A stretch of 56,740 nt of DNA from an uncultured Eubacteriales bacterium (GTDB lineage Bacteria; Bacillota; Clostridia; Christensenellales; Aristaeellaceae): contig CACWHI010000012.1 in NCBI GenBank assembly GCA_902760595.1, positions 1 to 56,740 of the forward strand, written 5' to 3'. The stretch's first letter is position 1. Each line of letters opens with the position of its first letter. The position numbers and the translations under genes are program-made. Under the pieces are notes generated by a model. The model searched no databases, had not been told where the DNA came from, and saw only the letters and a list, made by a program, of their open reading frames with translations. Positions 41,169 through 49,249 of this stretch are shown here, one piece after another.

Positions 41169-41201
41169 GCTGTTGCATAAAATGTGCAGCAGCTTCATTT
41201 T
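41169..41201 (+). terminator. Terminator of brnTA
   Basis: GCTGTTGCA (41169-41177) pairs with TGCAGCAGC (41185-41193), one G-T pair, followed by TTCATTTT. Confidence 0.65.
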
Positions 41202-41247
41202 GTGGTCCACGCACATTATCGCCGCTGCTCTCAAATCGATTTCTCTG

Positions 41248-41276
41248 TTGACAAGGCCTGGGTTCTTCGATATAAT
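41248..41276 (+). promoter_or_regulatory. Consensus promoter of the multidrug exporter operon
   Basis: Perfect TTGACA (41248-41253), 17 bases, perfect TATAAT (41271-41276). Such a strong promoter upstream of an attenuator fits a constitutive start with control of elongation. Confidence 0.85.
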
Positions 41277-41314
41277 TCTTTCGTTCGTCATTTGAAAGAA
41301 AGGAGGCGGAAGGC

Positions 41315-41401
41315 ATGCGGAGAAGGAACGGAATGGGTAAGTACGCGTCTTTGAACGCGCGGTACGCGCTGTCGAAGCATGCCGGCGGCCTCTCGCAATA
41401 G
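41315..41401 (+). CDS. BmrB-like leader peptide of the exporter operon
   Basis: A 28-residue frame (MRRRNGMGKYASLNARYALS.. to GGLSQ) with an AAAGGAGG site nine bases before the ATG. It lies between a consensus promoter and a terminator, upstream of two ABC exporter genes. In B. subtilis the BmrB leader peptide controls bmrCD by ribosome-mediated attenuation in response to ribosome-targeting antibiotics; the layout here is the same, though the peptide sequence need not be related. The last codons contain GCGGCC (41385-41390), complementary to GGCCGC (41423-41428) in the 5' arm of the terminator. A ribosome stalled earlier in the frame would leave this free to pair and prevent termination. Confidence 0.7.
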   Translation: MRRRNGMGKYASLNARYALSKHAGGLSQ

Positions 41402-41420
41402 GGTGATGCTGTCTGTTTCT

Positions 41421-41454
41421 CCGGCCGCGTATCAGGCGCGGTCCGGCTTTCTTT
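41421..41454 (+). terminator. Attenuator terminator of the exporter leader
   Basis: CCGGCCGCG (41421-41429) pairs with CGCGG-T-CCGG (41437-41446), nine pairs and one bulged T, followed by CTTTCTTT. The alternative partner of its 5' arm is at 41385-41390 in the leader frame. Confidence 0.7.
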
Positions 41455-41476
41455 GGTTGTATCGGAGGAGATATAG

Positions 41477-43273
41477 ATGCATCGCAAATCTCTGTGGCGT
41501 CGGCTGATCGGCGGGAACGCCCTGTGGTTCCTGGGCGCGTTGGTCTGCACAGTCGCCTGTGTTATCCTGGATTACCTGATCCCGCTGGTGCTGGCGGAAA
41601 CGCTGGATCACTATCTGGGCGGCAAGCCCAGCGTGCTGCCGCCCGTGCTCGCCGGACTGCCGGGCGTTTATGGCGATTCGGACTATGTGGTCCGGCACCT
41701 TTACCTGGTCGGCCTGGCCATCGTGGGCCTGAACCTGCTGAACGGCGTGTTTTCCTACGGCAAAGGGCGCTTCCAGGCCCAGGCCGGTGAAAACGTTGCG
41801 CGGGACCTGCGGAATATGCTCTACAGCCATATCCAGCGCCTGCCCTTTGAATACCATATGCGCGCGGAGACCGGCGACCTGGTGCAGCGCTGCACCTCGG
41901 ACGTGGATACGGTCCGCCGCTTCCTCTCCGTGCAGCTCATGTCCGTGGTCAACGCCCTGTGCATGATCGTGACCGCGCTTACGGTGCTCTTTGGCAAGAA
42001 TACCCGGCTCACGCTGCTGTCCATGATGATGGTGCCGGCGCTGTTCGTGTTCGCGTTCATGTTTTTCAAATGGGTGATCAAGGCCTTCCGCGCCTCGGAC
42101 GAGGCCGAGGGCCGCATGAGCGCCGTGCTGCAGGAAAACCTGACCGGCGTCCGCGTGGTGCGCGCCTTCGGGCGGCAGGCGTATGAGATCGACAAGTTTG
42201 ACGAAAAGGTCAAGGACCTCGCGAAAAAGAACTTCCGGGTCAACCTGCTGCTGGCGATCTACTGGGCGACGGGCGACCTGCTGAGCATGACCCAGTCCAT
42301 GATCACGCTGCTGGTCTGCCTGTCGGCGGCCATCAGCGGGGAGATCACCCTGGGCGTCATGGTCATCTACACCACCTATGTGGGCAAGCTGCTCTTTCCC
42401 ATCCGCCAGCTGGGGCGCATCCTCTCCGACGCGGGCAAGAGCATGGTGGCGCTGGACCGCATCGGCCAGGTGCTGGAGGAGCCTGCGGAGCCCGAGGAGA
42501 AGGACGGGCTCCGGCCCGACCTGCGCGGCGATATCGAGTTCTCCCATGTCACCTTCGGCTACGGTGGGGAGCCGGTTCTGAAGGACCTGAGCATGACCGT
42601 CCGCCAGGGGGAGACCGTGGCGGTCCTCGGCGCGACCGGCTCAGGCAAATCCACCCTCGCATACCTGCTCCAGCGGCTGTTCCCGCTCAGACAGGGCCGC
42701 ATCACCATCGGCGGCGTGGATATCAGGCGGATCGACCGCGACTGGCTCCGGCGGCATGTGGGTCTGGTATTGCAGGAACCCTTCCTGTACTCCCGGACGA
42801 TCCGTGAGAACGTGACCATCGCCAATCCCGGCGTCACCGAGGCGGAGGTGGACCGGGCGGTCCGGGACGCGGACGCGCTCGGCTTCATCCTGGAGAGCGA
42901 CAAGGGCTTCGACACGGTGGTGGGCGAGCGCGGCGTGACCCTGTCCGGCGGACAGAAGCAGCGCCTGGCCATCGCGCGCACCCTGCTCAAGGATAACGAC
43001 ATTCTGATCTTTGACGATTCCCTGTCCGCGGTGGACACGCAGACGGACGCGGAGATCCGCGCCGCCCTCAGGCGCAGGCGCCGGAATATGACCACCATCA
43101 TCATCAGCCACCGGATCAATACCCTCCGGGATGCGGACCGCATCTTCGTGCTGGAAGGGGGACGCGTCACCCAGCAGGGCACGCATGAGGAGCTGATCCG
43201 GCAGGAGGGCCTGTACAGCCGGGTCTTCCAGATCCAGACATCTCTTGAAAATGAGCTTCTATCGGAGGTATAA
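41477..43273 (+). CDS. Heterodimeric multidrug ABC exporter subunit, BmrC-like
   Basis: A 598-residue half-transporter: six membrane segments (about 18-325), then an ATPase domain with Walker A LGATGSGKST (near 388), signature LSGGQKQRL and Walker B ILIFDDSLSAVD (near 511-522). The residue after Walker B is D rather than the catalytic E, the mark of the subunit holding the degenerate ATP site in heterodimers such as BmrCD, LmrCD and TM287/288. Its partner is the next gene, six bases downstream. It should export drugs or lipids; the actual substrate is not known. It is preceded by a leader peptide and attenuator. Confidence 0.9.
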   Translation: MHRKSLWRRLIGGNALWFLGALVCTVACVILDYLIPLVLAETLDHYLGGKPSVLPPVLAGLPGVYGDSDYVVRHLYLVGLAIVGLNLLNGVFSYGKGRFQAQAGENVARDLRNMLYSHIQRLPFEYHMRAETGDLVQRCTSDVDTVRRFLSVQLMSVVNALCMIVTALTVLFGKNTRLTLLSMMMVPALFVFAFMFFKWVIKAFRASDEAEGRMSAVLQENLTGVRVVRAFGRQAYEIDKFDEKVKDLAKKNFRVNLLLAIYWATGDLLSMTQSMITLLVCLSAAISGEITLGVMVIYTTYVGKLLFPIRQLGRILSDAGKSMVALDRIGQVLEEPAEPEEKDGLRPDLRGDIEFSHVTFGYGGEPVLKDLSMTVRQGETVAVLGATGSGKSTLAYLLQRLFPLRQGRITIGGVDIRRIDRDWLRRHVGLVLQEPFLYSRTIRENVTIANPGVTEAEVDRAVRDADALGFILESDKGFDTVVGERGVTLSGGQKQRLAIARTLLKDNDILIFDDSLSAVDTQTDAEIRAALRRRRRNMTTIIISHRINTLRDADRIFVLEGGRVTQQGTHEELIRQEGLYSRVFQIQTSLENELLSEV

Positions 43274-43278
43274 TCGAT

Positions 43279-45105
43279 ATGTCCCCGACGATCCAGGAGC
43301 AGGATTATACCAGGAAGTTCTCCTTCGGACTCTGGAAAAAGATCCTGCGCTACACGCCCGCTTATCATTCCAAGCTGGTCAGGCTCTGTCTGTGGATGGT
43401 CCTGACGGCGGTCATCGACATCGCTTTCCCCCTGCTGACACGCTATGCCATCGACGAGCTGATCCCCCTGGGGCATATGGACCGTGTGCCCGCCTTCGCG
43501 GCGGTGTACATCGGGCTCATGCTGCTGCAGGTGCTGGCCATCTTCCGCTTCCTGTACCTGGGCGGCCAGGTGGAGACCGGCGTCAGCTATGAATTCCGGA
43601 AAATGGGCTTCCGCAGGCTGCAGGAGCTGCCCTTTTCCTACTTCGACCGGATGCCCGTGGGCTACCTGATGTCCCGGCTGACCAGCGACGCGGTGCGCCT
43701 TTCCGAGACCGTGGGCTGGTCGCTGACGGACCTGATCTGGGGTACGGCGGTGCTGGGCCTGGGCACGGTCATGATGTTCACCATCAGCTGGCGGCTGACC
43801 CTGGTGGTGCTGCTGGTCACCATACCGCTGGTGCTGGTGACGCGGTATTTCCAGAAGCGCATGCTCGCCTCACACCGCCAGGTGCGCAAGCTGAACAGCC
43901 AGATCACCGGGGCCTTCAACGAGGGCATCATGGGGGCCAAGACGACCAAGACCCTGGTGCGCGAGCGGGAGAACACCCGTGAATTTGAGGACCTGACCCG
44001 GAACATGCGCCGGACCTCTGTCCGCGCTGCCTCGCTCTCCGCCCTCTACCTTCCCATCGTGGTGTCGCTCGGCTCCATTGCCACCGCCTACGCGCTGTGG
44101 CAGAGCGGGGAGATGTCCCTGCAGGGGCTGATGACGCTGGGCACCGTGCAGCTGTTCGTCAATTATACGGTGCAGTTCTTTGAGCCGATCCGCGACATCG
44201 CCAACACCTTCTCCGAAATGCAGTCCGCCCAGGCAGCGGCGGAGCGCGTGGTCTCCCTGATCGAGACCGAGCCGGAGATCCGGGACACGCCTGAGGTGCT
44301 CGCGCGCTTCGGCGACAGCGTCCACCCGCGCCGGGAAAACTGGCCGCCGCTGAAGGGCGATATCGAGTTCGAACACGTGGATTTCCAGTATAAGGACGGC
44401 GAGAAGGTGCTGACCGATTTCAGCCTGCGCGTCCAGGCAGGACAGAACATTGCCCTGGTCGGGGCCACCGGCGCGGGCAAATCCACCATCGTCAACCTGC
44501 TGTGCCGCTTCTATGAGCCGACGGCGGGGCGCGTGCTGATCGACGGCGTGGATTACCGGGACCGCAGCCAGCTCTGGCTGCAGAGCCATTTGGGCTACGT
44601 GCTGCAGGAGCCGCACCTCTTCTCCGGCACCATCATGGAGAATATCCGCTATTCCCGGCTCGACGCCACCGACGAGGAGGTCATGGAGGCGGCCAGGCTG
44701 GTGAACGCCGAGCCGTTCATCCTGCGCCTGGAGCGGGGCTACCAGACCCAGGTGGGCGAGGGCGGCAGCCGCCTGTCCACGGGAGAAAAGCAGCTGATCT
44801 CCTTTGCCCGCGCCCTGCTGGCGCGGCCGGCCATCTTCGTGCTGGACGAAGCCACCTCCTCCGTGGACACGGAGACGGAGGCCGTTATCCAGGAGGCCAT
44901 CGGTACGGCGCTGAAGGGCCGCACGTCCTTCATTATCGCGCACCGCCTGTCCACCGTCCGCAACGCCGACCGCATCCTGGTGATCGACGGCGGCCGGATC
45001 ATCGAGGACGGCACGCACCAGGAGCTCCTCCGCAAAAAGGGCGTTTACTGGCGGCTGTATACCAACCAGTTCCAGGAGGAGCGTTTACAGACTATCTTAG
45101 GCTGA
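43279..45105 (+). CDS. Heterodimeric multidrug ABC exporter subunit, BmrD-like
   Basis: A 608-residue half-transporter: a longer N-terminus, six membrane segments (about 35-340), and an ATPase domain with Walker A VGATGAGKST (near 396), an altered signature LSTGEKQLI (near 498) and a canonical Walker B FVLDEATSSVD (near 519-529) with the catalytic glutamate. The altered signature faces the Walker motifs of the partner subunit, so together the pair has one active and one degenerate ATP site. The SD region of this gene overlaps the end of its partner. The usual family order is kept. Confidence 0.9.
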   Translation: MSPTIQEQDYTRKFSFGLWKKILRYTPAYHSKLVRLCLWMVLTAVIDIAFPLLTRYAIDELIPLGHMDRVPAFAAVYIGLMLLQVLAIFRFLYLGGQVETGVSYEFRKMGFRRLQELPFSYFDRMPVGYLMSRLTSDAVRLSETVGWSLTDLIWGTAVLGLGTVMMFTISWRLTLVVLLVTIPLVLVTRYFQKRMLASHRQVRKLNSQITGAFNEGIMGAKTTKTLVRERENTREFEDLTRNMRRTSVRAASLSALYLPIVVSLGSIATAYALWQSGEMSLQGLMTLGTVQLFVNYTVQFFEPIRDIANTFSEMQSAQAAAERVVSLIETEPEIRDTPEVLARFGDSVHPRRENWPPLKGDIEFEHVDFQYKDGEKVLTDFSLRVQAGQNIALVGATGAGKSTIVNLLCRFYEPTAGRVLIDGVDYRDRSQLWLQSHLGYVLQEPHLFSGTIMENIRYSRLDATDEEVMEAARLVNAEPFILRLERGYQTQVGEGGSRLSTGEKQLISFARALLARPAIFVLDEATSSVDTETEAVIQEAIGTALKGRTSFIIAHRLSTVRNADRILVIDGGRIIEDGTHQELLRKKGVYWRLYTNQFQEERLQTILG

Positions 45106-45118
45106 AAGGAGCGTACCA

Positions 45119-46447
45119 ATGCAGCAGCCTACCCTGTTTGAGCAGCCTGTCAGCCAGCCGCTGGCGGCGCGGCTGAGGCCGCGGGACCTGAGCGAGTATA
45201 TCGGGCAGAAGCACCTGCTGGGCGAAGGTAAGATCCTGCGCCGGCTGATCGAGTCGGACACCATCTCGTCCATGATCTTCTGGGGCCCGCCGGGCGTCGG
45301 CAAGACGACCCTGGCCCGGATCATCGCGGGGCATACCAGGAGCCGCTTTACGGACTTCTCCGCTGTGACCAGCGGCATCAAGGAGATCCGAGCCGTCATG
45401 GAGGAGGCTGAGAACGCCCGGCGCTTCGGGGAGCGGACCATCCTGTTCGTGGACGAGATCCACCGCTTCAACAAGGCGCAGCAGGACGCCTTCCTGCCCT
45501 ATGTGGAGCGCGGCAGCATCATCCTGATCGGCGCGACTACCGAAAACCCGTCCTTTGAGGTCAACGGCGCGCTTCTCTCCCGGTGCAAGGTGTTCGTGCT
45601 GAACGCGCTCTCCCAGGAGGACATCGCGGTGCTCCTGCGGCGCGCGCTCAAGGATGAGCGGGGCTTCGGCACGCAGAAGGTGGATATGCCGGACGACGTG
45701 ATCGACCTCATCGCGGCCTTCGCCAACGGGGACGCGCGTATGGCCCTGTCGACCCTCGAAATGGCGGTACTGAACGGCGACCTGGACGGCCAGACCGTAC
45801 ACGTGACCCGGGAGACCGTGGAGCAGTGCACCAGCAAGAAGTCGCTGCTGTACGATAAAAAGGGCGAGGAGCATTACAACCTGATCTCCGCCCTGCACAA
45901 GTCCATGCGCAATTCCGACCCGGACGCGGCGGTCTACTGGCTCAGCCGAATGCTGGAGGCTGGCGAAGATCCGCTGTACATCGCCCGCAGGATCGTGCGC
46001 TTTTCCGCCGAGGACGTGGGCCTGGCCGATCCGAGGGCAATGGAGCTGGCGGTGGCCGCCTACCAGGCCTGCCACTTCATCGGCATGCCCGAGTGCAGCG
46101 TGCACCTGACGGAAATCGTGGTCTACCTCTCCCTGGCGCCGAAATCCAACGCCATGGAAGTGGCGTACATGGAGGCGAAGGCGGACGCCCTGCACATGCT
46201 GGACGAGCCGGTGCCGCTGATCATCCGCAACGCGCCGACCGCGCTCATGAAGGACCTCAACTACGGCAGGGGCTACCAGTACGCGCACGATTACAAGGAA
46301 AAAATGACCGCCATGCAGTGCCTGCCCGACAGCCTGAAGGACCGGACCTACTACCATCCCACCGACCAGGGCCTCGAGCCCCGCTACGCCGAGCGCTTGA
46401 ACGCGATCAAGGCGTGGAAGGAAGAGGCGAGGAAAGGCGGGAAGTAA
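45119..46447 (+). CDS. rarA: Replication-associated recombination protein RarA (MgsA)
   Basis: A 442-residue AAA+ ATPase related to clamp loaders, acting at stalled replication forks. Motifs: PRDLSEYIGQKHLLGEGK, Walker A GPPGVGKTTLA, Walker B LFVDEIHRFNKAQQDAFLPYVE, and GATTENPSFEVN (sensor 1). The C-terminal tetramerisation part (DYKEKMTAMQCLPDSLKDRTYYHP) is complete. AAAGGAG precedes ATG 45119. It follows the exporter genes by 13 bases. Confidence 0.95.
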   Translation: MQQPTLFEQPVSQPLAARLRPRDLSEYIGQKHLLGEGKILRRLIESDTISSMIFWGPPGVGKTTLARIIAGHTRSRFTDFSAVTSGIKEIRAVMEEAENARRFGERTILFVDEIHRFNKAQQDAFLPYVERGSIILIGATTENPSFEVNGALLSRCKVFVLNALSQEDIAVLLRRALKDERGFGTQKVDMPDDVIDLIAAFANGDARMALSTLEMAVLNGDLDGQTVHVTRETVEQCTSKKSLLYDKKGEEHYNLISALHKSMRNSDPDAAVYWLSRMLEAGEDPLYIARRIVRFSAEDVGLADPRAMELAVAAYQACHFIGMPECSVHLTEIVVYLSLAPKSNAMEVAYMEAKADALHMLDEPVPLIIRNAPTALMKDLNYGRGYQYAHDYKEKMTAMQCLPDSLKDRTYYHPTDQGLEPRYAERLNAIKAWKEEARKGGK

Positions 46448-46603
46448 TACTAATCTCTGGTAAAACCGCTAAATCTTGCACGTGTCTTTGACGCTTGCTC
46501 AGCGTCACCCACCCTCACCGTACGGGTACGCTTTCGTGCGGGTTCCTTGATCAAACGCCAAATCCACGCACAATCTTTTAGCATTTTTACCAGATATTAG
46601 TAT
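46447..46603. repeat. MITE-like 157-bp palindromic element
   Basis: The ends form a long imperfect inverted repeat: ATACTAATCTCTGGTAAAAC at the left and its near-complement at the right (right end read backwards: ATACTAATATCTGGTAAAAA), with similarity continuing for about 50 bases. The middle has smaller hairpins (GACGC..GCGTC near 46491-46507). The tips are flanked by TA, which would suit a TA target-site duplication. It begins at the very stop of rarA and codes for nothing. It may be a non-autonomous transposon or a structured terminator. Confidence 0.55.
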
Positions 46604-46609
46604 AAAAAG

Positions 46610-46846
46610 GTGAAGGGCGTGCTCTTCACCAGTGTGGAGAGTGGAGTGTGGAGTGAGGAGTGGTGGAAGAAACACAGTTCACCATTGTCGTATAGAGCGC
46701 TGCCGCACTCTATACTCTGTGGTTCACTGGGACTTCACCGGCCTTCATCGCCCACTGGGCGCGAGGTTTCTGTATCGTTGCGGCGCTGCGCGCAGGATGG
46801 TTTCCCTGATCTGCAGCAGCGATATGTGTCCCAGAAGATAGAATAA
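46610..46846. repeat. Low-complexity and palindromic repeat region
   Basis: The stretch 46633-46670 is built of GTGGAGT-like units (GTGGAGAGTGGAGTGTGGAG). It is flanked by short inverted repeats: GTGAAG..CTTCAC at 46611-46629 and TATAGAG..CTCTATA around 46692-46715. The short reading frames over it have no codon support. Similar GTGGAGT stretches are known from repeat families of gut Clostridia; a related piece seems to start at the window's end (56702-56740). Confidence 0.4.
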
Positions 46847-46847
46847 G

Positions 46848-46881
46848 GGGCTGCTGCACTTTTTATAAGTGCAGCAGTCCC
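46848..46881. terminator. Terminator hairpin after the symporter gene
   Basis: CTGCTGCACTT (46851-46861) pairs with AAGTGCAGCAG (46867-46877), an 11-bp stem extended by GGG/CCC across a bulge. It lies 20 bases after the stop of the minus-strand symporter gene and could act in both directions. Confidence 0.65.
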
Positions 46882-46900
46882 TCTTAATATTCCTAAGCGT

Positions 46901-48448
46901 TCAGGCCTTTTCGTCTCCCAGCGCTTCCTTGGCCGCGACAGTCACCTTGCGGCTGTAGCCGGCGAAGGCGAAATCGACGGCGGCCTTGTCCGGGGCGGGG
47001 GTCAGCAGGCTGACGACGGGAACGATGATGAGCCCGGCCAGCATGGCGAAGGCGCCGCAGTTGATGGGGGACTGCAGCCAGGCGGGGAAGGCGGAGCGGA
47101 ACAGCATGTTCAGCGTCATGATCCCCGCGCCGAAGACGAAGGATACCCAGACGGAGGCCTTGGTGGTGCGCCTCATGTACAGGCTGTAGAGGAACGGGGC
47201 CAGGAAGGCGCCGGCCAGCGCGCCCCAGCTGACGCCCATCAGCTGCGCGATGAAGGTGACGTTCTGCCGGTACTGGATGATGGCCAGGATGACGCTGATC
47301 AGGATGAATACCACGATGAGCAGGCGCATGATCAGCACCTGTTTCTTCTCGTCCATCTTCTTGATGATATTGTCCTTCAGGAAGTCCAGGGTCAGGGTGG
47401 AGCTGGAAGCCAGCACCAGGGAGGAAAGCGTGGACATGGACGCGGACAGCACCAGAATCACGATGACGCCGATCAGGAAGGGCGAGAGGGATTCGAGCAT
47501 GGTGGGCACGACAGAGTCGTAGCCGTTGGCGGCGATGCTGATCTTATCGGAATACAGCCGCCCGAAGCCGCCCAGGAAATAGCAGCCGCCGGCCACTACC
47601 AGCGCGAAGGCGGTGGAGATGATGGTGCCCTTGGTGATGGCGCTCTCGGTCTTGATGGCGTAGAACTTCTGCACCATCTGCGGCAGTCCCCAGGTACCGA
47701 GGCTGGTCAGGATCACGACCCAGAGCAGGTTCATGGGGTCTGGGCCGAAGAAGGACGCGAACACGCCGGGTGTGGTGGAAACAGCGGGATCGCTGACCTC
47801 GGCCAGCTTGGTCAGGGAGGAAAGGAACCCGCCGTTCTGCGCCAGCACCGCGCCGATGACGGCCACGATGCCCACCAGCATAATGATGCCCTGAATGAAA
47901 TCGTTGATGGCGGTGGCCATGTAGCCTCCCGCGATCACGTAGATGCCGGTCAGCACCGCCATAATGATGATGCAGACCGTATAGTCGATATTGAAGGCCA
48001 TGGCGAACAGGCGGGAAAGGCCGTTGTACAGCGAGGCCGTGTAGGGGATCAGAAAAATGAAGATGATGGCGGAGGCCGCGATCTTCAGCGATCTGGAGTG
48101 GAAGCGCGTGCCGAAGAACTCCGGCATGGTGCGGCTGTCCAGCTGCTGGGTCATAATGCGCGTGCGGCGGCCCAGGATGGACCAGGCCATCAGCGAGCCG
48201 ATAAAGGCGTTGCCCAGGCCGATCCAGGTGGAGGCGATGCCGAAGCGCCAACCGAACTGCCCGGCATAGCCGACGAAAATGACCGCGGAGAAATAGCTGG
48301 TGCCGTAGGCGAACGCTGTCAGCCAGGGACCGACGGAACGGCCGCCCAGCACGAAGCCGTTCACGTCTGTGGAATGCCGGCGGCAGTACAGGCCTACCCC
48401 GAGCATTAGGCCAAAGAATACGACGAGCATCAGGATCTTGATGAACAT
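46901..48448 (-). CDS. Sodium/solute symporter (SSS/PutP family), T-box controlled
   Basis: A 515-residue secondary transporter with about thirteen membrane segments. It shows the family start (DVNGFVLGGRSVGPWLTAFAYGTSYFSAVIFVGYAG) and AGGYMATAINDFIQGIIM. SSS members carry proline, pantothenate, sugars and others with Na+. Control by a T-box leader shows that the substrate is an amino acid or a close relative. ATG 48448 is chosen for its AAAGGAG site; an in-frame ATG at 48484 lies in the leader terminator. Confidence 0.88.
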   Translation of the reverse strand: MFIKILMLVVFFGLMLGVGLYCRRHSTDVNGFVLGGRSVGPWLTAFAYGTSYFSAVIFVGYAGQFGWRFGIASTWIGLGNAFIGSLMAWSILGRRTRIMTQQLDSRTMPEFFGTRFHSRSLKIAASAIIFIFLIPYTASLYNGLSRLFAMAFNIDYTVCIIIMAVLTGIYVIAGGYMATAINDFIQGIIMLVGIVAVIGAVLAQNGGFLSSLTKLAEVSDPAVSTTPGVFASFFGPDPMNLLWVVILTSLGTWGLPQMVQKFYAIKTESAITKGTIISTAFALVVAGGCYFLGGFGRLYSDKISIAANGYDSVVPTMLESLSPFLIGVIVILVLSASMSTLSSLVLASSSTLTLDFLKDNIIKKMDEKKQVLIMRLLIVVFILISVILAIIQYRQNVTFIAQLMGVSWGALAGAFLAPFLYSLYMRRTTKASVWVSFVFGAGIMTLNMLFRSAFPAWLQSPINCGAFAMLAGLIIVPVVSLLTPAPDKAAVDFAFAGYSRKVTVAAKEALGDEKA

Positions 48449-48475
48449 AGGTACTCCTTTCGCTCCGGAAGGCAT

Positions 48476-48750
48476 ATAAAACACCGCCCTCCGGTCTGAC
48501 AGACTGAGAGGGCGGCGTGTTATTCCGCGGTACCACCTCTGTTCGGCGCGGCCTCACGGCAGCGCCCTTACCAGGTACATATATACCCTGCCGCGATAAC
48601 GGCCGGCTTGCCGTGGGTGCTTACTGGGCACAAGGCCGTTCGGCAGGACGCTCTCGGTGGGTATTTCGTCTCTGGAGCCGCGCCGTCTCGCATCGTCCGA
48701 CGGCTTTCTGCAGCTGGCTGACCAGATCCTACTGAACACCGGTCATCGCG
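48476..48750 (-). promoter_or_regulatory. T-box riboswitch upstream of the symporter
   Basis: On the minus strand the leader begins with GCGATGA..GGTG..AGTA, a Stem I kink-turn and specifier-loop layout, and has the apical GGACGATGCGA loop. It ends in the conserved T-box AGGTGGTACCGCG (48526-48538) and a terminator (48508-48520 with 48481-48491, then TTTT). The specifier loop reads GACGAAATACCCACC. By spacing from the lower helix (GGTG/CACC), TAC (Tyr, 48661-48663) fits best; ATA, ACC and CCC cannot be excluded. Uncharged tRNA should switch the symporter on. Confidence 0.85.
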
Positions 48751-48758
48751 TTTAGCAC

Positions 48759-48787
48759 ATGATATTCAAGCGGGACCCGCTTGTCAA
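48759..48787 (-). promoter_or_regulatory. Promoter of the T-box/symporter transcript
   Basis: TTGACA (48782-48787), 17 bases, TATCAT (48759-48764). Confidence 0.8.
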
Positions 48788-48812
48788 GCGAAATACAGGG
48801 AAAGAACAGGAT

Positions 48813-49232
48813 TCAGCCGTTTCCCTCGTCGTCCGGGCAGCCGTCCTCCTCAGGAGCGCAGGCGGCCTCCTCAGGTTCGGAAGTCTCTTCGGCGGCGGGC
48901 TGCGCGGCGGCCTTGCGGACGGCCAGCGCGGCCAGCTGATTCTGCAGCCAGAGGATATCTTCGACAGACAGGTTCTCAGCCGCAGTCAGCAGGTCCTCCC
49001 TGCCGAAGGAGAGGCCCTCTCTGAACAGCTCGCGGATGCCGCTTTCCTCATAGGCTTTCTTGAGCTTTTCGGCGGTTTCCCGACCGGCGGCGACGGCCTG
49101 CTGGTAGGCGTCCTCGCCCTTTTCCGCGAACTTGTCCAGCGCCTGCTGGGATTTCTCCACGCCGGTGGTGACCGCGCCGAAGCCGGCCATCAGGATCTTT
49201 TTCAGGCTGTCAGTGACTTGACGATCATCCAT
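48813..49232 (-). CDS. Phasin-like helical protein
   Basis: A 139-residue mostly helical protein (SLKKILMAGFGAVTTGVEKSQ, then KGEDAYQQAVAAGRETAEKLKKAYEE) with an acidic, disordered tail (AAEETSEPEEAACAPEEDG). This resembles the phasin/PhaF-like family, which coats storage granules or acts as a helical scaffold; no polyester synthesis gene is nearby. GGAGG stands before the ATG. It follows rmuC, 17 bases downstream. Confidence 0.65.
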   Translation of the reverse strand: MDDRQVTDSLKKILMAGFGAVTTGVEKSQQALDKFAEKGEDAYQQAVAAGRETAEKLKKAYEESGIRELFREGLSFGREDLLTAAENLSVEDILWLQNQLAALAVRKAAAQPAAEETSEPEEAACAPEEDGCPDDEGNG

Positions 49233-49249
49233 GGGAAATACCTCCTCGC

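Noticed and set aside
46500-46560. Group II intron domain V
   Set aside because: On the minus strand CCGTACGGTGAGGGTGGG recalls the end of domain V, but the expected 34-base hairpin and catalytic triad do not form, and no intron protein is near.
46610-46846. Short plus-strand proteins over the repeat region
   Set aside because: The frames consist of repeat units, lack ribosome-binding sites and have no coding bias.
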